Shown in pieces: positions 25,137-32,704 of a DNA stretch of 64,000 bases; position 1 is the stretch's first letter; each line of letters begins with the position of its first letter. The translations under genes were made by a program, and so were the position numbers. The DNA comes from an uncultured Sterolibacterium sp. (GTDB lineage Bacteria > Pseudomonadota > Gammaproteobacteria > Burkholderiales > Rhodocyclaceae), in contig CAIYYX010000099.1 of the NCBI GenBank assembly GCA_903930535.1, positions 1 through 64,000 of the forward strand, in the 5' to 3' direction. The notes below the pieces were generated by a model. The model did not search any database. It was not told the DNA's origin and worked only from the letters and a program-made list of their open reading frames with translations.

Positions 25137-26104
25137 AAGCCATTTTCTTGAAAGCTGAGATCTTTCTGGCGACACTGCTGGCTTTTGCCTTGGCAGCACC
25201 GGCGTTGGCCGATCATATGACCGGCTTGCCGCCCTCGGCGCGGCACCAGGAACTACCGATCGAGCTCAAACAGGTCGCACCCGACCTGTATTTCTATTAC
25301 AACGACAGTTCATCCAACTCGGCATTTCTGGTGACCGGCGAAGGCGTTCTGGTGGTGGATAGCGGTCAGCATCCGGCCGACGCACGCGAACTGCTTGCGC
25401 ACATCCGCAAAGTCACCGACAAGCCGATCCGCTACGTCATCAACACCCATTTCCACGGCGACCATGTATTCGGCAATACAGTGTTTCATTCCCAGGGCGC
25501 CACCATCATTGCGCATCGCGACACGGTGACGATGATGCGCACGCACTACACACAGGAAATTGCGCGCCGCGCCGACTACTACAAACGCTTCGGGCGAGAC
25601 CCGGTCGAACTGCGCATGGATCTGCCTGACCTGGCGCTGGATGGCAACCTGAGCATCACGCTGGGTGGCCGCACCATCAACCTCATTCATCTTGGGGCAG
25701 GACAAAACCCGGGCGACATGCTGGTGCACTTCCCGCATGCGCGCACGGTGTTTGTCGGCGGGCCATTTGCCCGACGCAACTGGTCCAACACTTCGTTCAC
25801 GCCTTCGGTAGACAACTGGATCGCGATGCTGAAAAAAATCGCCGCCATGGATGTGGATCGCTTCCTGCCAGGCCACGGCGATATCGGCAACCAACAAGAC
25901 GTGTTGGACGAAGCACGCCTGCTCGGAGATTTCCAGGCAGCCATGAAAACAGGCATGGCCCAGGGCATGGGGCGCGAGGCGCTGGTCAAGAACCTGCGTT
26001 TTCCGCAGTACCAGGACTTGCGCAACTACGACCGCCTGCACAACTTCATCAACGGCTTGCACCACCTTTACAGCACAGGCAAGCCGCTGACGGGACTGCC
26101 GTAG
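25133..26104 (+). CDS. Exported metallo-beta-lactamase-fold protein with altered metal ligands
   Basis: A 323-residue periplasmic MBL-fold protein; the signal peptide ends near ALADHM. The first metal motif is intact as H106-F-H-G-D110-H111. The usual third histidine (GHTPG-type) is replaced in GAGQNPGD (Gln191), and the bridging aspartate (TGD-type) is Gly210 in VFVGGPF; the last ligand is kept as LPGH248GD. A mononuclear site or a non-hydrolytic role is therefore possible, or this is a trait of the subfamily. It recalls SoxH/quinoprotein-associated MBL proteins that occur beside cytochromes. It starts inside the stop of the cytochrome c gene. Substrate unknown. Confidence 0.8.
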   Translation: MKAIFLKAEIFLATLLAFALAAPALADHMTGLPPSARHQELPIELKQVAPDLYFYYNDSSSNSAFLVTGEGVLVVDSGQHPADARELLAHIRKVTDKPIRYVINTHFHGDHVFGNTVFHSQGATIIAHRDTVTMMRTHYTQEIARRADYYKRFGRDPVELRMDLPDLALDGNLSITLGGRTINLIHLGAGQNPGDMLVHFPHARTVFVGGPFARRNWSNTSFTPSVDNWIAMLKKIAAMDVDRFLPGHGDIGNQQDVLDEARLLGDFQAAMKTGMAQGMGREALVKNLRFPQYQDLRNYDRLHNFINGLHHLYSTGKPLTGLP

Positions 26105-26456
26105 GCGCGTCAAAAGCTGTCACTCGGCGCGCGCGCCCTGCGCTCTTGGCGGACGATCTGATCGCAGCCAAAAGCAAAGGGCTTTATCGCCTCCTCTTCA
26201 CTGCCCTGTTTGATCTTAAGGCTGACCAAAGCCGTGGCAATCGCGATGACGAACTTATTCAGACATTCCCAAGCTCCGAACCAATGACAGCTTTTGAGAA
26301 GAATTGCCAGTGGCCGCTCACCACCGAAACACTGCGCCTCTTTTCGGCTTGCAGGAAGTAAAATGCAGCCATGACATCGAATAAAGCTAAGGAAACGCTG
26401 CTCAAGTATAACTTCGTCATTGCGCGCAAAGTGAAGCCATCTAAGAGCCAGGCAGG
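26105..26456. other. Intergenic stretch made largely of repeat copies
   Basis: Between the MBL gene and the 170-residue gene I see no gene, only a partial repeat (26233-26270) and most of a full one (26391-26482). A 71-codon frame across 26146-26361 is partly repeat sequence and has no other support. Confidence 0.5.
26233..26270 (+). repeat. Dispersed repeat, partial copy B (right end only)
   Basis: GTGGCAATCGC followed by GATGACGAACTTATTCAG and ACATTCCC matches the inner arm and right end of copy A (one change in the GACGGACTT core). The left inverted end is missing. Confidence 0.65.
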
Positions 26457-26482
26457 ATGACGGACTTATTCAGCCCATTTCC
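26391..26482 (+). repeat. Dispersed repeat with inverted ends, copy C
   Basis: Left end GGAAACGCTGCTCAAGTATA, inner CGTCATTGCGCGCAAAGTGA and CTAAGAGCCAGGCAGGATGA, right end CGGACTTATTCAG then TTTCC. It is flanked by TAA on both sides, a possible 3-bp target duplication. The ATG of the following gene lies in its right end. Confidence 0.75.
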
Positions 26483-26969
26483 TAACGAGGCCGTCGAGGC
26501 AGATATGCCCAGCTTGATAAAAGAGGCGCGACTGTGGTGCAACAACGGTTGGACCGCTCGCGTCATCGAAAACGAGGACGATGAGGGATGGGCTGTCGAG
26601 ATGATCAAGGACGGCGAACCCGAGCCTGCGTTGGTCGGCCCATGGACGATGGGGCGTGACAAAAAGAATCCGAAGCCGCTTGACGCATCCGCATTCAACA
26701 CCCTGGTCAAAACAGCCTCGGAGTTTCTGCAACGTCAAGTTCAACAACTGCGTGCGGCGCACCACCAGAACATTACAATTAACACTCAGTCCGGACGGAT
26801 CGGCATTACACTCGACATCGTGGCCGAGGAAGACGATCCCCATGCCCTGCTTTCTGCACACGATGCCAACGGAGCACAACTGGCCCAGGTGCGCGTGGAG
26901 CCTGGATTCAAACTAAGCAAAGCCAGTGCAAGCGCATGGATCCAGGATGATTATCGTAAGCCAAGTTGA
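26457..26969 (+). CDS. Hypothetical protein, 170 residues, first ATG inside a repeat
   Basis: A soluble 170-residue protein of unrecognised family, with no signal peptide or membrane segment. Residues 30-70 (NNGWTARVIENEDDEGWAVE) look like a compact beta domain; a helix around residues 90-105 (LVKTASEFLQRQVQQLRAAH) is followed by a second beta region (NITINTQSGRIGITLDIVAE). The first ATG lies in the right end of repeat copy C, so the N-terminal residues TDLFSPF may be repeat-encoded. A second ATG at 26505 (MPSLIKEARL) would give 154 residues. Neither has a strong Shine-Dalgarno. Function unknown. Confidence 0.6.
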   Translation: MTDLFSPFPNEAVEADMPSLIKEARLWCNNGWTARVIENEDDEGWAVEMIKDGEPEPALVGPWTMGRDKKNPKPLDASAFNTLVKTASEFLQRQVQQLRAAHHQNITINTQSGRIGITLDIVAEEDDPHALLSAHDANGAQLAQVRVEPGFKLSKASASAWIQDDYRKPS

Positions 26970-27165
26970 TGGAAAGTGGCTTTGTCAGGAACCGTGTAGC
27001 GGCATAAAAGGTGCGGCACAAAATATCCCTTGGATCGGTCCGTCCGCCTGCACCGTGTGGACTGCTCGCTACAAATAAGCATATGAATGGTATCCGAGCC
27101 TGCCGCGCTCCTCATGGCCGTTTATAATTTCATCGCTCTGTTTTAACAACCCCTGCGGATATCCT

Positions 27166-27510
27166 TTGAAAACTATTACGACTAAGTCCAGCCTCAAGTC
27201 TGAGGTCGATGCCCTGCTTCTCAAACTCCCCGGGGTCAGCGCAAGAAGAATCAACAACCTTGACGCCTACTTCGTCAACGACAAGATGTTTGCCTGCATC
27301 AGCGGCAACGGCGTTGGATTGCGCTTGCCCACTGCCACTGCGACTGAGTTGCAGTTCTCAAGGGACAACGTCGTTCCGTTTCAGCCTGGCGGAATTACGA
27401 GTACGAGGGAGTGGATACAGATCAACCGCGCCGAGGCGGCCGGGTATGAGAAGGATCTTGAACTGTTTCAGGCCTCGTTAGATTTCGTCAAAGGGGCCCG
27501 GGCTCGCTAG
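27166..27510 (+). CDS. TfoX/YjbR-like small protein (TTG start)
   Basis: A 114-residue protein resembling the N-terminal domain of TfoX/Sxy, a small alpha/beta domain also found as stand-alone proteins. The pattern LPGVSARRINNLDAYFVNDK-MFACISGNGVGLRLP, then FQPGG...REWIQI, follows the family order (GxxxRxMFG, KMFA, LRLP, REW), although the MFGG turn is degenerate. No ATG is available in frame upstream; TTG is the most likely start, and no strong Shine-Dalgarno is visible. Sxy controls competence in enterics, but stand-alone relatives like this have no known role. It is a single gene in the accessory stretch. Confidence 0.55.
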   Translation: MKTITTKSSLKSEVDALLLKLPGVSARRINNLDAYFVNDKMFACISGNGVGLRLPTATATELQFSRDNVVPFQPGGITSTREWIQINRAEAAGYEKDLELFQASLDFVKGARAR

Positions 27511-27746
27511 GTTGGGACCTCCTGCGGATGCATTTTGGCGGGGAGAGGCCGCCTGCAGAAAGGCATGTCGAGTACCGACCTCATGTAAGGTATGTTCAGC
27601 GCCCCTGGTTCACTCCAGCAGGAAGCGGTACAAACCGCAGGGGGGATGAGACGTAAAAGCCAGGACGCGAGCCGCTGCGTGGAAGGCCTCGAAACGATCA
27701 AGGATTAAAACAGTATGCGGAAGACATGCTCGGTAATATTGTTCAA

Positions 27747-28619
27747 TCACATCTTTGGAGTTGTTGCGCGAATGGAATCGACTGCTCTGGCCAGCAGTGC
27801 ATCAAACCCAGGGTAACCATCAGGCGTCAGAACAAACTTGCTTGTAAAGTCGCTATGGGAGTCCCCGCTCTTCAACGCAGCAATGAATCCCGCCCCGTCG
27901 CATATCCAGCTTCCACCCAGTAGCGTTACGCCTCGCGCAAAGAGCGCATCGGGAAGGCAGCCTGCGCTAGGCCCGATCATTGCGAACCAGCGGGCATTGC
28001 TGCAGCATCCTGCAACGTGATCCAGGGTGTCGTTTAGGAGCAGCGTGCTCGTCGATAAAACCTTGCTGCAACCGGAGAGTTCTTTTGCATCAAGGGTCAC
28101 TCGATAACCATCATGCTCACCCACCAGGTCTTCCTTCAATTCCACCACAGTGAGCCTGACACCGCTTTCAATGAGTCGTCCAAGGAGCGGCTTGAAAAGT
28201 CCGATCATCCCGACATGTTCGCCCGGTTGAGGATTCATCTGCCCAATCGAGTCGGCACTGTTCTCAGGACGGAATCCTGCGCGGTCGAACAGGCAGCGCG
28301 TAATGGCGTTGGCGGATGCGAATCCGATGGTCTTCCAGATCCCCTTGTCTTGTGCGAACCGGCGTGCGACCTCGAGCGCATCGGCTCCGCGCAGACCAAA
28401 GCCGTCTATCCCGTCTCGCAATCGTGCGAGGGTGTCATCAAGAAGAACGTAGGACAAGCCGAGAGACCCATCCTCAAGTTCCAGGGCACAGAATTCTCCC
28501 CTGTTGTCGGGGGCAGTCTGGACAGCAGGAAGGTGCAGGTCGCGGATGCGGGGCAAGGGGCCTAGCGCTGCGAAAGCGTGCAGTTGAGCAAGGTATTCGA
28601 CAGCAAAGCTCATCGGCAT
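27747..28619 (-). CDS. DUF364 (putative heavy-metal chelation) protein with DUF4213 N terminus
   Basis: A cytosolic protein of about 290 residues. The C-terminal half follows the DUF364 Rossmann-like pattern: GEHVGMIGLFKPLLGRLIE (a glycine-rich nucleotide-type loop near residue 135), TVVELKEDL, STSTLLLNDTLDHV, MIGPSAGCLPDALFARGVTLLGG. The N-terminal half (ALELEDGSLGLSYVL) fits DUF4213. Family members are linked to metal or molybdopterin contexts and proposed to bind a metal, but none has a firm function. I prefer the ATG behind GAGG over a TTG 11 codons earlier. It lies downstream of the purine operon on the same strand, about 110 bp after allA, possibly by chance. Confidence 0.75.
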   Translation of the reverse strand: MPMSFAVEYLAQLHAFAALGPLPRIRDLHLPAVQTAPDNRGEFCALELEDGSLGLSYVLLDDTLARLRDGIDGFGLRGADALEVARRFAQDKGIWKTIGFASANAITRCLFDRAGFRPENSADSIGQMNPQPGEHVGMIGLFKPLLGRLIESGVRLTVVELKEDLVGEHDGYRVTLDAKELSGCSKVLSTSTLLLNDTLDHVAGCCSNARWFAMIGPSAGCLPDALFARGVTLLGGSWICDGAGFIAALKSGDSHSDFTSKFVLTPDGYPGFDALLARAVDSIRATTPKM

Positions 28620-28729
28620 GGTTTCCTCATTGTTCTGCAGAGTAATTGGCAATTACCGGATCAGAGCAATGCCCTGCTAGCTAGGCATGCCGCCGGATTC
28701 CATAATCATGGCAGAGGGCCAGGATCAGG

Positions 28730-29254
28730 TCAGGTGCCGCGCGACGCCGCAAGGGCTTCGGCTGTCAGGGTGACGTCGCCAGCCAGTGCAATTTCGTCGC
28801 AGTTATTGCCGCTGCCAGCGCGATCGACGATCACAAAGTCGCTGACCTTATGCAGGGTAATCAGGGGATGATGCCAGACCCCGCGGGCGTAGCTGACTCC
28901 CTGGAAGCCCCTGGCAAGAAACGCCTTCAGCCCCTTAGTGGAAAATTCACCCGCAGGAGCAACGACTACCAGATACTCGTCCTCCATGGAATGCGTCACC
29001 GGGATGAAAGCCTGGCTGCCCAGGGGGTGCCGCTCCATCACTGTGATGGCCAGAGGCAGGGCGCGCGGCTCGCCGCGAAATAGGCTGATTACAGGCTTGC
29101 CTCCCTGCTCCGTGGCATCGATTGTGGCCAGGGCATCGAAACGCTCGGTGGTCCCGGCATTGATGGGATAGTGCTTCGCGCCTTCCAGCATGATCACATC
29201 GCCGAAGGGAGCGAACGCCTCGCGGGTCAAGGGCGAGATAGCCAGAGCGCTCAT
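28730..29254 (-). CDS. allA: Ureidoglycolate lyase AllA
   Basis: Cytosolic enzyme of about 174 residues that splits ureidoglycolate into glyoxylate and urea, the last step of allantoin use. Family features are the opening LTREAFAPFGDVI, the cupin-fold stretch LAITVMERHPLGSQAFIPV with the conserved His and Gln, and WHHPLITLHKVSDFVIVDR. The ATG directly after a TTG was taken as start. It lies 19 bp after the allantoicase gene in the leftward purine operon and is the last clear member of that operon. Confidence 0.9.
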   Translation of the reverse strand: MSALAISPLTREAFAPFGDVIMLEGAKHYPINAGTTERFDALATIDATEQGGKPVISLFRGEPRALPLAITVMERHPLGSQAFIPVTHSMEDEYLVVVAPAGEFSTKGLKAFLARGFQGVSYARGVWHHPLITLHKVSDFVIVDRAGSGNNCDEIALAGDVTLTAEALAASRGT

Positions 29255-29273
29255 CAATGGCTTTCTGCGCGCA

Positions 29274-30281
29274 TCAAACCAGCTTGCCCCAGAGGCGCAA
29301 TCTCGAAGTACCGCCGTCCGGATTCATGTTGTAGCGAATGTGGGTAAGAATCCCCAGGCTCGCGATTTCTTTCTCAAAATAGTGCTGCAAGTCCATCTGC
29401 AGCTTCTGCTCCGGCAGGAGCAGTGGCCAGAACATGCTTTGCGTGATCAGCGATTTTTCGCTGCCGCCTTCGACGCATGCGGCCTGTATGGAACAACTGT
29501 CGGGATAGTTGCCCTTGTAGTGACAGGTATCGACCTCGATCTTGGCTATCCTGCCAGGCTGGCCCAGGGCGATCACGCACCAGTCGTTGCCTGGCTCGCG
29601 GCGGCGGCGGGTCTCCCAGCCGTCACCCATGTTGACGCCACGCCCGGGCATCAGGATGTTGCTGGCCAGGCCGAAGTGCTGGTTGTTGGCGGCCACCACA
29701 TAAGCGCCGTTTTCGACGCTGGCCAGATCGATGAGTTCGCTGCGGCTCGCCTTCCCCCAGTCGCGCTGCGGCTGGCCGTAGATGCGCAGACGCGCGACGC
29801 CGCCGTCCGGATAGATGTTCAGGCGCACGTGGGTGAAGGCCTGCTCGCCTGACAACGCATGGTATTGGTGGCAGTCACCCTGCAGGTCCACCGAGCCCAG
29901 GATTTCCGTCCACTTCGTGGCGGCGACCGGATCGCCCTCGCAGTCGCAGGCTTGCAGCGATGCCGCAGGCGGAAAGTTTCCCGTGAAATGGCTGGTGTCG
30001 ATATCGATGCCGCGGATCACGCCGCGCCGCGCCAGGCGCACGATGGCATGGTCGTGGCCATTGACGCGCTTGCGCCGGCTCTCCCAACCGTCCATCCACT
30101 TGCCATGCTCGTCGTATTTTCCCGGGATAAAGACGGCAGGCTCGGGATTCAGCATGCGCGACATGGGCGCAAAAAAATCATCCGAGCAGGCTATCGCCTC
30201 CGCGCCCAGGCGCGGGTCCGCGAGATTCATGTAGCGGTGGATGAAGTCGGGAGCGTTCGCATCGTATTGAATGACTGCCAT
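29274..30281 (-). CDS. alc: Allantoicase
   Basis: Allantoate amidinohydrolase of 335 residues that turns allantoate into ureidoglycolate and urea. The two repeated beta-sandwich lobes of the family are visible: the first with [19 protein letters not shown] and [19 protein letters not shown] (about residues 65-110), the second with [19 protein letters not shown] and [20 protein letters not shown] (about 225-270). Each lobe ends with the signature [17 protein letters not shown] or [17 protein letters not shown]. Start supported by AGAGG. It lies between puuD and allA in the leftward purine operon. Confidence 0.93.
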   Translation of the reverse strand: MAVIQYDANAPDFIHRYMNLADPRLGAEAIACSDDFFAPMSRMLNPEPAVFIPGKYDEHGKWMDGWESRRKRVNGHDHAIVRLARRGVIRGIDIDTSHFTGNFPPAASLQACDCEGDPVAATKWTEILGSVDLQGDCHQYHALSGEQAFTHVRLNIYPDGGVARLRIYGQPQRDWGKASRSELIDLASVENGAYVVAANNQHFGLASNILMPGRGVNMGDGWETRRRREPGNDWCVIALGQPGRIAKIEVDTCHYKGNYPDSCSIQAACVEGGSEKSLITQSMFWPLLLPEQKLQMDLQHYFEKEIASLGILTHIRYNMNPDGGTSRLRLWGKLV

Positions 30282-30296
30282 GATTTGCCTCTTCTG

Positions 30297-31517
30297 TTAT
30301 TTCGCGCCGGCCTCGAACCATCGCCCCAGCGCCGCGCGCTCTGCTTCCGTGATCCCCGATGCATTGTTCATCGGCATGAGCTTCTGCACCACCACCTGCT
30401 GGTAGATCAGTTGCGCATTGGCCTTGATCGCGTCGGCCGAATCCAGGCGGATATTCTTGTTGGCTATCTGCGCATTGTGGCAAATCACGCAGCGCTGATC
30501 GATGATGGTCTTGATCTCCGCCATGAGCGGCATTGCCGTCGCTGCGGCGGGCGCTGCAGGAAGCGGACGCGGAGCGAGCCAGGCTGCCACGGCCAGCAGG
30601 AGGACGACGCCCGCGGCAGGGTAGGGCCAGACCCATTGACCCTTGTGCTTCAGGATGAAGAACTGACGGATGAAAACACTGGCCAGCATGATCAGCAGGA
30701 GTACGACCCAGTTGTAGGGATGCGCATAGGTCATGCTGTAGTGGTTGGAGATCATGGTGAACAACACGGGCAGGGTGAAGTAGGTGTTGTGCACGCTGCG
30801 TTGCTTGCCGCGCTTGCCATGGATCGGGTCGGGCGTCTGGCCGGCCTGCATCGCCGCCACCACTTTGCGCTGACCCGGGATGATCCAGAAGTAAACGTTG
30901 GCACTCATGACGGTCGCGATCATGGCGCCGATCAGCAGAAAGGCGGCCCGGCCCGAAAAGAGATGGCACGCCAGCCAGGAAGAGATGGCGACATAGAGAA
31001 TCACCTGGATTGCCACGATGCGATCGCCGCCCTCTCTCTGGCCGAAAGCCCGGCAGATGCCATCATAGGCCAGCCAGCCGACGACCAGAAAGGACAGCGC
31101 AGCGACTATCGCCGTCGCTGGCGCCATGTCAAATACGCTGCGGTCCACCAGGAAGACATTGGGGTTGAACAGATAGAGAATCGTGAATAAGCCAAAACCG
31201 GAGAGCCAGGTGCTGTAGGACTCCCAGTAAAACCAGTGCAGGTGATCGGGAAGCTTGGCCGGGGCCACCATATACTTTTGCGGATTGTAGAAGCCGCCGC
31301 CATGAACGGCCCAAAGCTCGCCGCTGACACCCTTGGCGATCAACTCCGGATCCTGCGGTGCGAGCAGGCTGTTGTCCAGCCAGACGAAATAAAAGGAAGA
31401 GCCTATCCAGGCGATGGCGACGATCACATGCAGCCAGCGCATCAGCAGATTGGTCCATTCGAGCGCATAGGGAAGCAGTGTTTCCATCATCGAGTCCTGA
31501 AGGTCATGGGGCGTCAC
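30297..31517 (-). CDS. puuD: Urate hydroxylase PuuD (membrane, cytochrome c tail)
   Basis: Inner-membrane urate oxidase that replaces soluble uricase in many proteobacteria, turning urate into 5-hydroxyisourate with electrons passed to the respiratory chain. It is 406 residues. About eight membrane segments come first, opening WTNLLMRWLHVIVAIAWIGS with His residues kept in the family, then a C-terminal cytochrome c domain with C343-V-I-C346-H347 and a likely Met ligand in KLMPMNN. The GTG start overlaps the uraH stop (GTGA); ATGs 9-10 codons later are alternatives. It is the central gene of the purine operon. Confidence 0.92.
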   Translation of the reverse strand: MTPHDLQDSMMETLLPYALEWTNLLMRWLHVIVAIAWIGSSFYFVWLDNSLLAPQDPELIAKGVSGELWAVHGGGFYNPQKYMVAPAKLPDHLHWFYWESYSTWLSGFGLFTILYLFNPNVFLVDRSVFDMAPATAIVAALSFLVVGWLAYDGICRAFGQREGGDRIVAIQVILYVAISSWLACHLFSGRAAFLLIGAMIATVMSANVYFWIIPGQRKVVAAMQAGQTPDPIHGKRGKQRSVHNTYFTLPVLFTMISNHYSMTYAHPYNWVVLLLIMLASVFIRQFFILKHKGQWVWPYPAAGVVLLLAVAAWLAPRPLPAAPAAATAMPLMAEIKTIIDQRCVICHNAQIANKNIRLDSADAIKANAQLIYQQVVVQKLMPMNNASGITEAERAALGRWFEAGAK

Positions 31518-31867
31518 GAACCTCTGTAAGTCGAATAGCTCCAGGGCGTCACCACCAGCGGCACGTGATAATTCTGGCTGCTGTCGGCGACGCCAAAGCG
31601 CAGCGTCACCACATCGAGAAAGGGCGGGGCGGTTTGCGGCACCCCCAGGGCGGCGAAGTAGGCGCCGACCTGGAAATCCAGTTCGTACACTCCCGGTTCC
31701 AGGGCGTTGCCTTCGAGTAGCGGTTGGTCACAGCGACCATCTGTGTTGGTCATCGCTGTCGACAATATTTTTCTTGCATTGTCGATAATTCTGTACAGGG
31801 TAACGGCCACTCCTCTCCCCGGTTTGCCCTGGGCGGTATCGAGCACATGCGTCGTTAAGCGTCCCAT
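31514..31867 (-). CDS. uraH: 5-hydroxyisourate hydrolase (HIUase)
   Basis: Transthyretin-like enzyme of 117 residues that hydrolyses 5-hydroxyisourate to OHCU, the second step of urate breakdown. Diagnostic features are RLTTHVLDTAQGKPG at the start (catalytic His), the KILSTAMTNTDGRC loop, and the C-terminal tetrapeptide YRGS that defines HIUases. I start at the ATG behind GAGAGGG; an upstream in-frame start would add 40 residues of non-conserved sequence running into the divergent promoter region. It is the first gene of the leftward purine operon. A pair of TGTCGACA-like repeats lies within its coding sequence. Confidence 0.92.
   Translation of the reverse strand: MGRLTTHVLDTAQGKPGRGVAVTLYRIIDNARKILSTAMTNTDGRCDQPLLEGNALEPGVYELDFQVGAYFAALGVPQTAPPFLDVVTLRFGVADSSQNYHVPLVVTPWSYSTYRGS
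31757..31788. promoter_or_regulatory. Operator-like repeat pair inside uraH
   Basis: TGTCGACAA at 31757 and TTGTCGATAA at 31779 lie two helical turns apart. The same motif recurs between uraH and the GntR gene, which suggests a second binding site for the local regulator downstream of the promoter. Confidence 0.4.
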
Positions 31868-31901
31868 AGTCCCTCTCTGGCCAACCCCGGGCTTACCGGG
31901 G

Positions 31902-31935
31902 TGTCGACAAAACAAGAAGTGATTGTTGACAATAA
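31902..31935. promoter_or_regulatory. Operator-like repeat pair in the uraH/gntR divergent promoter
   Basis: TGTCGACAA at 31902 and TTGTTGACAATAA near 31923 lie in the 119-bp gap between the leftward purine operon and the rightward GntR gene. The spacing matches the pair inside uraH. They are the best candidates for the GntR binding sites. Confidence 0.5.
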
Positions 31936-31986
31936 TAGGGGGTTGGGGATAATAGTCAATACATAAAATTCGACATTCCATGTCCA

Positions 31987-32679
31987 ATGGTCAAGCGCAA
32001 GGCAGCGGGGCAGATCAGTAGCGACGAAGACCGGATGTATACCGACATCTACGATGCAGTCATGGGACATCGCCTGCCGCCGCAGACCAAGCTGACCGAG
32101 TTGGGGCTTTGCGAAATCTACGGACTAGCCCGTCATAGCGTGCGCAAGGTGCTGGCGCAGTTGGCCGAAGACGGCCTGGTCGATCTTCTCCCCAACCGCG
32201 GCGCCTATATCGCCAGCCCTTCTCCGCAGGAGGGCAGCGAGATGTTCGAACTGCGTCAGGCGCTGGAACGACTGGTGATACACAATGTCGCCGAGCAGGC
32301 GCCGGCGACAAAACTGGCGCACCTCAAGGATATGGTGCGACATGAGCGCGAAGCATGGAACAAAGGCGACCGCCCGACCTGGATCCGGCTGTCGGCCGAT
32401 TTCCACGTCGAACTGGCCAAACTCTCGGGCAACGCCCTGCTCACCGACATACTGCGCCGCCTGGTTTCACGTACCACGCTGCTGATTGCCAGCATCGAGT
32501 CGCCCGGGCAGAACGTCTGCTCGTTCGATGACCATCTTGATATCCTTTCCAAACTCGAAGCCGGCGACAAGACCGGAGCATTGAAAAGCATGGCCCGTCA
32601 CCTGTCCGACTGTGCCCAGCGTTCGGCCAAGACCGAAGAAAAGCGGTTTGACCTGCGCAGTGCGCTGATGCAAAGTTGA
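31987..32679 (+). CDS. GntR-family regulator (FadR/FCD subfamily) of purine catabolism
   Basis: A 230-residue DNA-binding regulator. Residues about 15-75 form the winged helix (LTELGLCEIYGLARHSVRKV, then LAQLAEDGLVDLLPNRGAYI). The rest is an all-helical FCD ligand domain with metal-binding candidates Asp/His in FHVELAKLSGN and FDDHLDIL near residues 140-190. The gene diverges from the urate operon and is followed after 25 bp by the transporter gene, so it probably controls both arms in response to urate, allantoin or a product (inference). Relatives near purine genes include PuuR/HpxS-like regulators. Confidence 0.85.
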   Translation: MVKRKAAGQISSDEDRMYTDIYDAVMGHRLPPQTKLTELGLCEIYGLARHSVRKVLAQLAEDGLVDLLPNRGAYIASPSPQEGSEMFELRQALERLVIHNVAEQAPATKLAHLKDMVRHEREAWNKGDRPTWIRLSADFHVELAKLSGNALLTDILRRLVSRTTLLIASIESPGQNVCSFDDHLDILSKLEAGDKTGALKSMARHLSDCAQRSAKTEEKRFDLRSALMQS

Positions 32680-32704
32680 CCCCGAAGCCCATAAAGGAGA
32701 AATC

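Noticed and set aside
26146-26361. Possible 71-residue protein before the 170-residue gene
   Set aside because: Its centre is the partial repeat copy B, and the rest has no recognisable feature.
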